A stretch of DNA of 64,000 bases from Adineta steineri (lineage: Eukaryota; Rotifera; Eurotatoria; Adinetida; Adinetidae): positions 18,065 to 82,064 of the forward strand of contig CAJNOI010000313.1 of NCBI GenBank assembly GCA_905250115.1, read 5' to 3'. Shown here piece after piece: positions 41,801 through 54,283 of this stretch. Positions within the stretch are counted from its first letter, which is position 1. Every line of letters starts with the position of its first letter. The position numbers and the translations under genes were made by a program. The notes under the pieces are model-generated. The model was not told the DNA's origin, did not search any database, and was given only the letters and a program-made list of their open reading frames with translations.

Positions 41801-44800
41801 GAATAAGTTAGTGTGCAAATAATGTTACAATGTTTTATGAACACTAATGATTTGAAGTAAATGAAAACAAGAAAATACTGAATTAAACGAGGATCAGCAT
41901 ATTTGCTAAAATTTTTAGTAACTTTTGTAGATGATAGAATAGGTTGGAATAAATTTTCAAAGTATTCACGGCTACACTCCAACTTTTTATCTCGTAGAAA
42001 AAATTTGAGAAGCTTTTGCTTGTTATGATTCTTTATAACAGTGTATAAATGTATAAATCAATTTCGATGAAGTTCATTCATTTTCGAAAGTCGATTTCAT
42101 GAACCTCAAAACTCATATCTATTTTATTTAAGAAAAACTAACAAATACATATCTGTACTAGCGATAGTCAGATCAATATACTTAAGACAAGGCTTCTTTG
42201 TAATGAGAAAGACGCATGATAGCATGTGGGCGTGGGTGTGGGTGTGAGTGTAGACATTACATTAACCTTACTCTGACACCCACACCCTCAATTATTATGA
42301 CACTTTTTATAAACTTTTGTTTTTGATAGAAAAAGATCTTCGGACAGTTGTTTTCTTTTGGAAAGGTTTTCGACTGTGAAAAATGAAATATAAGTTTTCA
42401 TATTTGACTAATAAGAAAATAATTCTTTCTTTCGTTTCTAGGTATCATTTCTTTTCACTGAAATTAACAATATAAATTTGACATTGATCAATTGTGTTTG
42501 TGCTACTAATGTTCATTGTCAAAGTTCTGCTTTTATTTACCATAATAAACGGTTTGCTGACTATGACGTTTTTATAATACCAGGCATAGTTGAAGGTTGT
42601 TTTGTTATTAATTCACTTCTTTACTCCACGCTTCAATGTTTATATTCGGACTCAGATTGTTTTCCAATTCTATTCGGTTTTCTACTTCGTAGGGAACCTG
42701 GTGATAGGTTTGTCGAACGCGTGTTTGATATTCATCCTTTGGTTTATAATCCAACATTGAGCAAATATCCTCCAAATACTTTAGTTTTAGAAATAATTGA
42801 GGAATTAATGATAGAACAGTGGAATCCGTCATATACATATGTACAATTTTATAATTCATGTGCACCAAGTTATTGCAGTTATTCAAAGAACATTCGCACA
42901 AAAAACACTGTTGAGTTGATAATAACACTGGTATCTACGATTAGTGGCCTTACAGTCTTATTACGTCTAATTACACCTCAATTGATCAAATTTATCTATT
43001 GGCTATTGACAGTAACAAAGAAAAAAAAAGAAAAACAACGTCAACAAGGTAATGATTATAGATCAAATATATTTAAAAAACAATTCATTCATCATAAAAT
43101 TATTTTGAATGCAGTTTATATAAGAGAACAAGAATAAAAATGACTTCTTTACAATCTTAAATAACATCTACAATTGATTATCAGATATACTGGTAAAAAT
43201 GTATGAAAATGAGTTTGTCTATTCTTGACACCATTGCATCCACATCTGCACCCTTAGATGAATTAGACAATCTCATATTGATACTGTCATTTTCTAATTT
43301 AAGTGTTACTAAAATTTCATTTACCTAATGGCAATCGAGAATATGAAAAATATTTGTTTTCTTCTTCATAGTTCGTCCAAAATTGTTGGGCAGATTGAAG
43401 ATGAATCGACGAAATACGATTATGTTTTTGTACACAACTTTAACGAATTTAAATCTATTTACTGTGCGAGATTTTAGCAGTAGTATTGATCGAATGGCAG
43501 CTAAGCGTCTTGGTCAATGGACCTCTCGTCTTTATATTATTTTGCTCATTATTGGTCTTAGTATTCCTGGTTTATATGCTATTATTCAATCTCAAACTTT
43601 GACAAAAACATATGTAGCACCATCTTTTAAATTATACGAGAAGCTCCAGCGTGATCATGAAAATGCACTAGAATGTCCATGTTCATCTATTGCAACAACA
43701 TACAATGAATTTGTTAAAATTGATGCACGATTTCATCACGTAAGTAAAAATAGATCCTATCTAATGAGGAAATCAAAATGGCACAATAGTTTTGTAGTAA
43801 TTGTAATATTGTTTTATTAATATCTAAAAATCGAGTCTTTTCTTTTTCATCAATTTTAGATATGCTCTAGTCCATTCGCCTCAAATCAATGGTACATTAA
43901 TCTCACAGCTGGTCTTGTTTCTAATCTCTCTATCTATGATGAAAGAGACTATCGTCGATTTTTTTCTGCTCATTTACAATTTCTTCAAGGATTATGTAAT
44001 ATTTCAATTGAGTCAGTATCTAATACAATCGATCAATTTGTTTCTTCATTATTAATTACTACTCACCTTCTATCAAAGAAGGATTTTAATGCACGTGTCA
44101 ACTCGCAGATGAACCTCAGTCAGTCGAATGCTCCTACAACGCTCGGCCATTTTCTGTTCTTAGTTCGAAATATAAATCATGGAAATGCCATTATATCAAA
44201 GTATGGAACAAATTTCCAGTATATTCTTGATTGTGAAAACCCTTGTTGGACTTATTTATTTACTAAAGCTATATTCTATGATGATGAATGTTCTTGTGGA
44301 TTGTCTCCATTGTGTACTACTCAAGCAAGTTTTTTTAAAAGTAATTCGTCTGAAAAAATTCCGATTCAAGGTTTAAAAATGGGTTGTACACCAAGTGAAT
44401 CATTTCGTGCTTCAACACTCGAATGTTTTTATAATCAATCATGTCTTGATCTCATTCAAAAATATACAAATTACAAATCCCGTATCGATCCTATTTCATC
44501 TAACAAGAGTCAATTTTCTATTAATACTACGATTGCTGAACTTATTGATCATCTATTTATCGAAGAATGGAACACAACTATAAATTATACAACTTATTTT
44601 GAAAAATGTTCACCCCTATCTTGTTCTTATACTTATATTCAACGATTCAATTTATTCTATATAATCACTCTTCTCCTTGGTTTTCAAGGTGGTCTGACCA
44701 TTGTTCTTAAATGGACATGTCCTAAACTAGTTTATGGTGTAACCAAAATATATAATTATCGAAAGAGACAAACAAATATTATTCAACCTTCATGTTCTTA

Positions 44801-47702
44801 TGGAATATCGACTATTAACATAACTACTACAAATGTTTATAATGCCGATATGGATCCTAAGCCAATAGCAACAAATAGAACATTACGGTATGTGTGTTTT
44901 ATATTGATTTGATCTATAATAGAAATGACGATAGTTACTTTTATAAACATGTAATCAAATGTTTTGTTTATAAGTCGATCATTTTCGATGTTATCCATAA
45001 TCGGAGTTATAGCGAATGTAGATAAAGTATTTAGTAGTTTCTTTTCAAAGAATGATTACTTTGTATACGCGTCATACTTCAGTTTATAAATAATATCAAA
45101 AAATGATCTCGTAAGCAAAGTTATAGCTAAAATATCTGATTAAGTGTGTCAAACTATTCAATAGTAAAATAAGCCTAGAAAAATAATTCAAAGTAAATAT
45201 TCTATCACTAATTTATAATCAATACCTTTTTTTCCTTAGAACAACGTTAACCCCAAAATTTCAATGCTCTTACAAAGTCATATCAGTGTGTATACTACTG
45301 ATATTTATCGTAACTGGTCTTGTTATATTTTCTATCTATATCAATCGACAAGGTAAGATTAAAATTGAAAGTGTGGGTGTGAGATGGTTGTGGGTAGTTA
45401 TAGAGAAATCTTCTCAAACACACCTACACCCTTGAACATGGATTAAATATTTTTTTTCTCAGCTCCCTTGGCAAGCACGACAATCAGTGACAGTATAAAC
45501 ACTACGACAATGCCAACAACTTCAACTATGAAAAGTTAGTAAACCAAAATTATTTTTATTTTTTTCTATGATCGTTTTGGATAAACAAATAAATCTAGGA
45601 GTTCTATCAAAGTGATGAAACACATATGAAGTCTTTGGAAAGTTTTCAATCATTTTGTTGACTGCCATTCATGAAAAATTTTTACATTGATTAAATAAGT
45701 GTATCAATCTTCTCAAATTATATTCAGGCCGAACAGTGTAAATGATTAATAAAGAGTATATTAATACCTGTAAAGAACAAACGAGAGAATAATATGATTA
45801 TTAAAAGAGATTGTTTTAAGTGTTCTTGTTGAGTAGATGAAGATGATCCAATGAGAGCAAACCTAGATCTTTCTTTTCTCAATAAAGACAATAGAAATAT
45901 CTCGATCAATGAATTGATCAAGATTAAATTGTTTCTTTATCATACCATTATTTTCTATACTATAACTAAAGGTAAACAAGAAACAAGATCAAATATATAT
46001 ATCATGCAATACAGATTTTCATCGAAATACTACAGCTATGACATCATTTTTCTTGAGAACATTGCAAAATTTGATGTGTTTTCGTAGGATTTGACTGTTT
46101 GAAAGTGTAAGAGGAAGAGAAAGAAAGAGAGTAAGTATATTTCATAGATTTATATATAATGGAGCTACTGCTAAGAATAGCAATATGAAACTGACCTTTG
46201 CTTGATGTGATAGAATTTAACTTACTTTACCTTTTTGACTATTCTATTTTTAATATATGTATCTGTGATATTTTCATTCATATTCACAATTGAGTCAGTC
46301 GAAAAGAATCAAGTAATCGTGCATACTATATCTGCAATGTTCGGAGAGTGATTATAGAGGTAGATCTATAGTTATTAATAGTAATTCATAAGCATACGAT
46401 ACTAATACTCAATGTAAATTTAGTTCACGTAAGTTCCTTCTCAAATATATGTAATTTAAATTCTGAAACTAACTTATTATTTTCTTTTCATTAGAATCAA
46501 TTTGTCAGTTAACATTTCCACCAATATTAATCAATATATCTCATGAGTGTTATTTGTCAGTTAGACCCCTTGTCGCTGATTTTAACGGCGACAATCACTT
46601 GGATCTTGCATTTGTTTGTCCAGCATTTGGATACACGATTGTACTTCTTGGAAATGGCAATGGATCTTTTAAAACAGAAAAAACATTTTCGACAGAAATA
46701 TATAGACAACCAGCGCATATTGCTGTTGGTGATTTTAACAATGACAATCGATCTGATCTCGCCATTATCTATTCTACAGAAAACAAAGTGTATATTTTGC
46801 TTGCAAATGATAATGAGATGTTTAAAGTAAAAACAATAATCTCAATAGAAGGAGACGATACTGTAACAGATATTTTTGTAGCTGATTTTAATGGTGACAA
46901 ATACTTAGATATCGCTATCGTTAGTTACAGACCGGCTAGTATTCTTATTTTTGTTGGGTATGGTGATGGAAGTTTCTTAATGCGTACAACGTTATCAGTA
47001 GTGCCTAGTAGTGCACCAGAGTGCTTTGCTATTGTTGACTTTAACAATGATGGTCAATTAGACATCGCTATCAAAAATGAGAACTCTATGACTATTAGTA
47101 TATATTTTGGACGTGGTGATGGAACTTTTGAAGTATATAAGTGGTTTTATATGGGACCTCTTTTCTCCGAATGCCGTATCTTAACCGATGATTTCAATGG
47201 TGATACTCGATCAGATCTTCTATGCTACAACTCGCGAAAGAATCTTATTGGTCTAATGGCTGGATATGGTAACGGAACTTTCGAACTACCAAAATGGTCT
47301 ACTATTAACAATATTTCTGCTTCGAGTAATATTTCAGACAATAACTTTTACGTTAACACTCTATATGAGGTCACTCTCAACAATATTTGGAAAAAAATAT
47401 TTAAGGCAAATTATTATAAGGACGAAACTGTAAATCTTGTTAGTGATTATAATTGTGATGATCATGCAGACATTATTAGTTATGATCGTTATAGCGTTAT
47501 ATTTGGCTTGCTTGGCCATGGAAATAGCAATTTTGAACGACAAACAATACTTTCGCCTATTGGTTATGAACGTATAATAAATATCGCTGTCGGTGATTTT
47601 GACAATGATTCTTATCAAGATATAATCGTTACCCTTTATGAATCTAGTATCATAAAGATTCTTTTAAACAGATGTGAATGTTGCAAACGTAAAAATCTCT
47701 AG
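38835..47702 (+). CDS. Large multi-module membrane protein with C-terminal FG-GAP propeller (5' incomplete)
   Basis: Eleven exons in unbroken phase encode 1,666 residues. The first visible exon starts at a splice acceptor, so the true N-terminus is missing. Three copies of one module are seen, the first partial. Each full module has a membrane segment, a CPCS cysteine motif, a VCSS/ICSS motif, a Gln/Asn-rich helix (LLxxxxFNxxxN), a GCTPSES/GCTPLEG loop, STLECFYNQSC, an EEWN stretch, CSPLSCSY and a second membrane segment (ITLLLGFQGGLTIVL). After module three come another membrane segment (VISVCILLIFIVTGLVIFSI), a Thr/Ser linker (45463-45534) and seven FG-GAP repeats such as VADFNGDNHLDLAF and LLGNGNGSF. 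These form an integrin-alpha-like Ca2+-binding propeller. Hairpins 6, 7 and 9 lie in introns. I do not recognise the module. A surface adhesion or receptor role is inferred. Confidence 0.8.
39315..39377. repeat. Telomere-like G/C hairpin (6), intronic
   Basis: AGGGTATGGGTGTGGGTGTG is followed by a spacer and TTCACACTCACCCTA. It lies in the 808-bp intron between the first two visible exons of the large FG-GAP gene. Confidence 0.75.
42224..42290. repeat. Telomere-like G/C hairpin (7), intronic
   Basis: ATGTGGGCGTGGGTGTGGGT is followed by a spacer and GACACCCACACCCTCA. It lies in the 765-bp intron 41677-42441 of the large FG-GAP gene. Confidence 0.8.
43228..43255. repeat. Half hairpin, C-rich arm only
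   Basis: GCATCCACATCTGCACCCTTA resembles the C-rich arm of the family, but I see no G-rich partner nearby. It lies in an intron of the large FG-GAP gene and is possibly a decayed copy. Confidence 0.35.
45369..45434. repeat. Telomere-like G/C hairpin (9), intronic
   Basis: AAGTGTGGGTGTGAGATGG and TTGTGGGT are answered by CAAACACACCTACACCCTTG. It fills most of the 110-bp intron 45353-45462 of the large FG-GAP gene. Confidence 0.75.
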
Positions 47703-47948
47703 AGAAGTACTTTTATTCACCAACGATTTTTATGAAAATCTCTTTTTCATAAATCCTCATTTTGCCAGATCAAAAGCACTGCATCATAAAATGGGTTTTT
47801 TTAACTATTATAAAATACTGTGCCCAAAGCTTTTCTTAATTTTCTTTTAACTTATATTTAACTTATTACATACTATTAAAATTATAAAGAAACAATTAGA
47901 TAACGAGAAGGCGTGTCACTTATATAGTTCTATTTTTAAACCCAAGTC

Positions 47949-48004
47949 AGGGTATGGTTGTGGGTATTCTATTTAATTCAAACTCATGCCCACAACCACC
48001 CCTA
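47949..48004. repeat. Telomere-like G/C hairpin (10)
   Basis: AGGGTATGGTTGTGGGTATT is followed by a spacer and ATGCCCACAACCACCCCTA. The arms pair almost completely. Confidence 0.75.
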
Positions 48005-48295
48005 TAATGATACTCACAACATTTCTTCAATGATTCCCACCATCTTGTAGTGTGTCTTTATATTGTTAATAAAATGAAAATGTCAACTTCAGTCCAGTGA
48101 CATAATTTGTCTTTCTTAGTAAAGATATTATTGATAAACTGGAAATGAAATAAAGATACGATTCTCATTGTCAGATTGAATTTAATTAAAAAATAATGTA
48201 GGAAGTTGTAGAATAAAAGTAGCACTAATCTCTCGCGTCTTCATCCACTGAGGACGAAATTTCTTTGATGCCCATACATTTCATTCTTTTCTTAT

Positions 48296-48414
48296 CCCTT
48301 ACTATTCGTCCTAAATGCTTTTTGTTCGATTTTATTTTGTCTTTTTACAATTCGTCCTAATTATCTGTTGCCCCATTACATTTCGTCCTCTTACATCACG
48401 TCCCAAAAGTTAAG
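48296..48414. repeat. Degenerate TTACnnTTCGTCC array
   Basis: Four related units occur at uneven spacing: CCCTTACTATTCGTCC, CTTTTTACAATTCGTCC, CCCATTACATTTCGTCC and TCTTACATCACGTCC. An inverted relative (GGACGAAATTTC) lies about 45 bp to the left, at 48252-48263. It is not in a coding region. Confidence 0.55.
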
Positions 48415-48454
48415 TGTTCACTTTTTATCACGATAATATCATGAATTAAAATTT

Positions 48455-48524
48455 AAGGTGGGTGTGGGTGTAGGGGTGGATATGATTAAAGGAGATACAC
48501 ATACCCACACCCATACCCTCAAGA
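48455..48524. repeat. Telomere-like G/C hairpin (11)
   Basis: AAGGTGGGTGTGGGTGTAGG is followed by a purine-rich spacer and ACCCACACCCATACCCTC. It is one of the clearest members of the family. Confidence 0.8.
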
Positions 48525-50801
48525 TTCTTATCTCACTCATACTAATAAAATAATGTTCTCTTATTTTTATTTTTTTATAATATTATTAATATATACTTGT
48601 TTTTGCTTATCATTTTAAAGACCAATAAAAAATAAAATAATGTCTCTACAGTGCTACTCAAATGCATAAGAACAACATGCTTTCGCACAATGAAAACAAG
48701 TGTTAAATTGTCAGTAGTAGAGGAGCGCTCATCACTATATTATATTTACTATTAAACACAGTACTCATACATGTCGAGTTTTTCAAATGAAAAACAAAGA
48801 AATACATTACAGATATGATAATCTAAGTAGAAAATAGCGTATATAAAGAATAAAAGATATGCGTCTACAATACAAAATTTAGCTATATAATTCTATTCTT
48901 TTTCTATGAAAATTTACTTTTAATTACTAAAAATTTAACTATTTGAATGTAATCAAATGCTAGATATTTGAACTTAAGAGTTGATATCGATGCTTAACCA
49001 ATATAGATATTAAAAATTAAACTGTAAAAATAACCACGTGGAACTTAATGAAAATAGTTTAGTCGTACTACGTTTTTAGAATACGAATGAATAAAATCAT
49101 TACATATTTATGGTAGTAAGAAGCATAAGCTCAAGGTAAATTTGATGCAAAGATAAGATGCGCTCACTGTAATTATCATATTTAACGTGTATGGTATTTT
49201 TTTTCTCATGATAAACTATCTAAAACATTTCGCAAATTAATCAGGCATACGATAATGTTGCTATAATCTTTAGTGGTGTTTTTAGTTGACATTCAGTTAT
49301 ATAACACTATTTTTTATTTTTCTAAATATTTGATTGATTACGAAAAAGAAGTAAAAACTATCTGCTCATCATTATCGGTGTGATATCTCAAGCTCGAACT
49401 CACTTGAACTGATGCATCACTTTTCCCTCTCAGAACTGATATGAAACTATTACATTCCTATTCGAAATATTAATCAAATTTTCCCACTTTAATCGATATG
49501 ATCTACACCTATCATATAGTAGATAATAAATTGTTTATTACAAACAATCATAGAGATTTGTTATTTTGATAAACCAGGTATACTTGTGAAATCTTATCCT
49601 TCTGTAACTCTAGAATCTATATTGTGAGTAGTTATAATTACAGAACGTATCATGAATCGTAACTATTTGATAAATTAATCTATTGGACTTTTAAAAAACA
49701 ATCAAGATGAATCAACATACTTTTTTATACTGAACACTTCTAGTAGACTATCATGTTTTTATGATTTATATGTCGATTATAAACAGCCAATATGAGTTCA
49801 ATTAATTAAAACTATCTCATTCAGTTATTATTAATCTTCAATACTGTTAGAATAATATGTTAGTTTAATTTAAATTTTGAAGACAAAAACGTCAAGATGA
49901 ATACAAAAATACTACAAGTCATTTGTCTGATGCATATATCTTAGTAGTTAATACTGTACAAGCATTTGCATATGACTGATACACTGGACTATCAATATTT
50001 TTAAATATTTCAAACAGATAAAACTCAAACAAAATATGTAAGACATTGAAAGAAGTAGTAGTTCTTTTTATTGAACTACCATTGTTTTCATTTATAGACG
50101 AACTTAGAATGATGATGTAATACATACAGTTCCATACTCATTGATTGTAAGAAAAATTATCCATGAAGAATATTTCTATCAAATGAATAAGTTAGAAAAC
50201 TGTACTTCTACTAAAATAACAGCACATGATACATTATGAATGACATAATTTATTCAAAATTGAATACGATTGTTATTGTGAGTTTTATTTTATTTTCCTG
50301 TGAAGTGAAAATAAAGATGATACTGTATTTATTGTAAAGAAATTCACATATGAATTATTTCTCTAATGATCCAAAAGATATAAAACAAAACTTACTTAGA
50401 TTTTTGGTTCGTGATTAGAAAAGATCAAAGGTATGATTATATATTTTGTAGTTTCTAATTGATAATGAAAATATCAATGACAACTATTTTTCGATCAAAA
50501 TGTTTAAAACAGTCGAGTATGATATATTGAAACTTTAGTTTTAATATAGAATCCATTTTCATAATTCTTTCGATTTATTTAAATATTTTTCAAAGAAAAA
50601 ATAAAAGATTATTTATTGTAAACAAATTTATTGATTTAATATGATATATAAGAGAAAAGAGATATTGAAAAGAAATTAAAAGAAAAAGAATAAATATAGA
50701 GAAGAATTAAGATGAAAAAGAAAAATTACAAGAAGCTTATTGACATAAAAATATTTGTTTTTATAAATGAAGAATAAAATTTATAGTCATTGAAATTATA
50801 T

Positions 50802-52864
50802 TTAACAGCGAAGGTAAAGAATTGTAATAGTTTGATCGCTTGCGACAACAAGTTCTGCTTTATCATCACTTTTAATATCAATCATTGTTGCATACGTTGG
50901 TTGGTCAATGTTGTCAATAATTTTTGGTTCTCCAAATGTTCCATTACCTGTATTGGAAAAAATACTAATTTTATTGTTGTTAAAATGTGAGAGAATAATA
51001 TACATTTTATTGTCATTGTCGAAATTGGCTGTTTCTAAAGATGTCAATTGATAATCACTGTGATAGTCAATTCGATCAGCAAATGTACCATTGCGAAAAC
51101 CGAAATGTATGTGAAAATCATAATAATATCCCATAATTAGGTCTACTTCATTGTCACCATTTATATCAATAGCTCTAATGAATTTGGGCGTCAGGGAAAA
51201 CGAAGGACGCTCTTGCTCGATAAAATTACCATTATTGATATTTAACAATACAAGCATTGATGATCCTAATCCATTATATATTGCAACGATATCAGGTAGA
51301 GCATCATTATTCATATCGATTACTTCCAACTTGTGTAGAAAAGAAATATTTTCATACCTGATTTGTTTACTAAATACACCATTACCATCATTCAAAATAA
51401 TGATAATATGACCCGTGGACGAATCTACGGCAATAAAATCAAGTTTATTGTCTTTATTGATATCTACTGCTTTCACATCAAATATCATATCTTCTGTTGG
51501 AATGATCATCGAATTGTTAAAGTTGCCATTGCCAGCATTATAAAAAACAATGATCTCCATTGATATCGAACTGGGAGCAATAATATCGAGCTTGCCATCA
51601 TTATTAATATCGCCTGTAGTTATACGTGACAGTCTAATTTCATGTGAGTTTATTTTCGATTGAGTAAATGTTCCATCGTCAAGATTTAAGAATATCATAA
51701 TAGTTTCCTCCCCATCGTATCCTACAATAATATCTAATTTGGTATCTTCATTGATATTGACTAATAATATCGACTTGTCCGAAATAATTGAACGGTCGAA
51801 ACGTGCTAGCACAGTATATGTCAAACATGAACCTAATACAAAATAAAAAATATTATTAGAAGATGCAGTGATTATGAAGATGTGACAAACAAAAATAATA
51901 TTGACGGTCTCAATCAACTACCTATCCATCCTCAAGTGTCCTTAATTTATGATATACAAGATTTCAAAAGCTTTTATACTATGAGTTATCGTGAGTGAAC
52001 GATCGACTTTTTTCTATTTTCTTTCTAAGAGAGTTATACCGCTCGTTGTCGTTGTTTCTGTTGCCGCATTCATCACTGCTGTTGTTGTTGTTATTATTGT
52101 TGTTGTTATTGTTGTTGTCGTTGTTTCTGTTGTTGCTGTTATCATTGTAGTTGTTGTTTCTGTTGATAATGTTTTTTCTGTATCTCCACTTCTCTTTTTC
52201 ATAATAATTATGGGAATAATAATAATTAGTATAATCAAACTAATAACCAGAATAGGCAATACAATTCGTATCCATTTTTTTGTTCGAATCTGTTCCCAAC
52301 TAAAAATAATAAATACTTTTAATCATGAAACTTAGTCATGCTCCCATTCTATCTAATTTGTGTTTGATCTTAATATCAATATTTTATCATGCTATATTCT
52401 TATAAGTATTTTACTATTCTTATCATTATACATCAATGGTCTTATGTGTTGTACTCTGAATACATTCTTACAGAAACAAATAATTATATACTTGTATTTT
52501 TAGGATACATATATATTCGTTAGTAAGAGCGAATTTCAATGGAAAAACACGGTACTATCAATGTATAATAATGAAAATGATAAAATACTCATAAGAAAAA
52601 AATATTTCTAAAATCGTCAATAGAAGAAGCGAAGGCAAATCAACTTTTAATCGAATTATTTGACCTTACTACATGTAAATTTCAAAATATACATACAATG
52701 TTCGTGATTGAGTTGTTGCAGTTTGATCTATATTGATACTACTTGATTGAGGCTAAAATAATAAAAACAAAATAAAAATAAACTCAGGTTATATCTTTAA
52801 TAGCTACATCACGAACACTTGTATTGTTGTCATCAATAGGTGATACTTCGTTCAACTTCACCAT
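50802..52864 (-). CDS. Single-pass membrane protein with Thr-rich stalk and FG-GAP propeller
   Basis: Four exons in consistent phase (52864-52808, 52752-52697, 52299-52040, 51832-50802) encode 467 residues. The N-terminus MVKLNEVSPIDDNNTSVRD has no signal peptide. A basic stretch (RTKKWIRIV) precedes one long hydrophobic helix (LPILVISLIILIIIIPIIIM, residues about 52-71). A Thr-rich stalk of about 55 residues follows. The last exon holds about seven FG-GAP-type repeats with DxNxD loops (DINNDGKLDII, DINKDNKLDFI, DMNNDALPDIV, DINGDNEVDLI), each followed by a NxGNGxF-like turn. This predicts a type II membrane protein with an extracellular Ca2+-binding propeller. It is essentially the C-terminal third of the large FG-GAP gene, to which it is convergent. 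Ligand unknown. Confidence 0.85.
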
Positions 52865-54283
52865 TTTGAAAATATATACTTGAAAAAATGTTTTTATTCC
52901 TAAGATTTTCACTAATCTAAAGTAAAAGTTTATCATGGTTTTATATAAAAAAATATCTGAAACCATGACGAACTACTAATATCTTGACAATATGAGACTC
53001 TCCATTAAAAAGAAAAAATACTTAACTAGTAAGAATTTAACGATATACTCTCAATAGAAAATGAGAGAAAACGATAATACTTCTATAACTTTGAATGAGA
53101 AATATTTTCCTTGACTTATTGAATAGATACCAACTATTCAGTAAATCATGAAAATGACTCTAGACGTTGTCCTATTTTTAAAAAGGACATACTTACAAAT
53201 ATGAATCTTTGAAAGAGAATGCAGGTGACATATGAGAACAAATTATTTACCCTATTTTTAATACTGAATAGGCGAAAGAAATATTAGAGCTAAGAAATCT
53301 ATGCATGTTGCCTATCCATCAAATATAAATTTACTTAATAAACAGGAGATCTTGAAATTGACAGTATTGAACTTGAAAACTACGTGCTAAAAATCATGTT
53401 TTCCAGAATAAAGGTAAAAGACATTTGAAAAAGGAATCGATCATTTTTGTTTTGGAGATCTGAGATATTTTTTTAAATACATATATATAAATGTTTGTCA
53501 AATACTTTTTCATTAACAATTTTGTATTTGTAGTTATCAAATTTCCTGAAAAAAAAGTAGTAGAGTTATTTGTACCATTTATATGAAAATACAGAACGTT
53601 AATCAGTTGTATTGTTCATATGATTATTTCGATATTATTTATAGTTACAAAAAAAGATGAGACAGAATATTATATACAACATTTGAAAATAAGTTTTTAG
53701 ATGCAATAAAAAAAGCAAATATTATTGATCATGTATTAATAAACATGCATCATAGCTAATGTACACTCTGCTTCTAGTAAAACAACATGTAAATGATGTA
53801 TGATGGAAGATTTATTTTACAGAAGTATTTATATGGAAGAGTCATTTATCATGTCATTTTAGACTAGAAATGTGACTGTTAAAGCTCGTCATTAAATCTT
53901 TTCAGATGAACTGGAACTGATGGATCAGTTTCTGCTCTTGGAACTGCATGTCCCATCTCTTTTATTTCAAATTATTGATGAGTTAATATTTTAAAAAAAC
54001 GTAACATGAAACTAGTTAATAATATGTTATAACCAAACTGCCATGCATTGACCGGGCACGTTTTTACATAAGAGAGGTACTTGCAGCAATCAAAATTCTA
54101 CGAATAGAGATTAAAAATGACATATATTTTGTATATAAAAGAGAAAAAAAATAATTTGTGACTGAAGAACTTCTATATGATTTGTTTTAATGATCAATTT
54201 TTGACAAAAAAATATTATTAATCGTCTAACTTTTTTAGAAATATTTATTGTTGAGATAACCTCGGTCGTTTATGAACGATATA
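52865..54283. other. Noncoding AT-rich region
   Basis: The upstream side of the small FG-GAP gene. No gene, hairpin or repeat copy is seen in about 1.4 kb. Confidence 0.55.

Larger units (their letters stand above)
47703..50801. other. Noncoding region between convergent FG-GAP genes
   Basis: No gene is supported in 3.1 kb. It contains hairpins 10 and 11 and a small degenerate array of TTCGTCC units (48296-48414). The rest is AT-rich. Confidence 0.55.

Noticed and set aside
48249-48263. Hammerhead-ribozyme-like core CTGA...GGACGAAA
   Set aside because: The conserved CTGATGA, a stem II loop and a cleavage-site stem cannot all be placed. Only the GGACGAAA part matches, and it is shared with the nearby TTCGTCC array.
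51991-52335. Val-rich plus-strand frame opposite the small FG-GAP gene
   Set aside because: It is the complement of the Thr-rich stalk codons (ACA/ACT repeats) on the minus strand. The minus-strand reading has a membrane helix, splice sites and phase continuity with the propeller.
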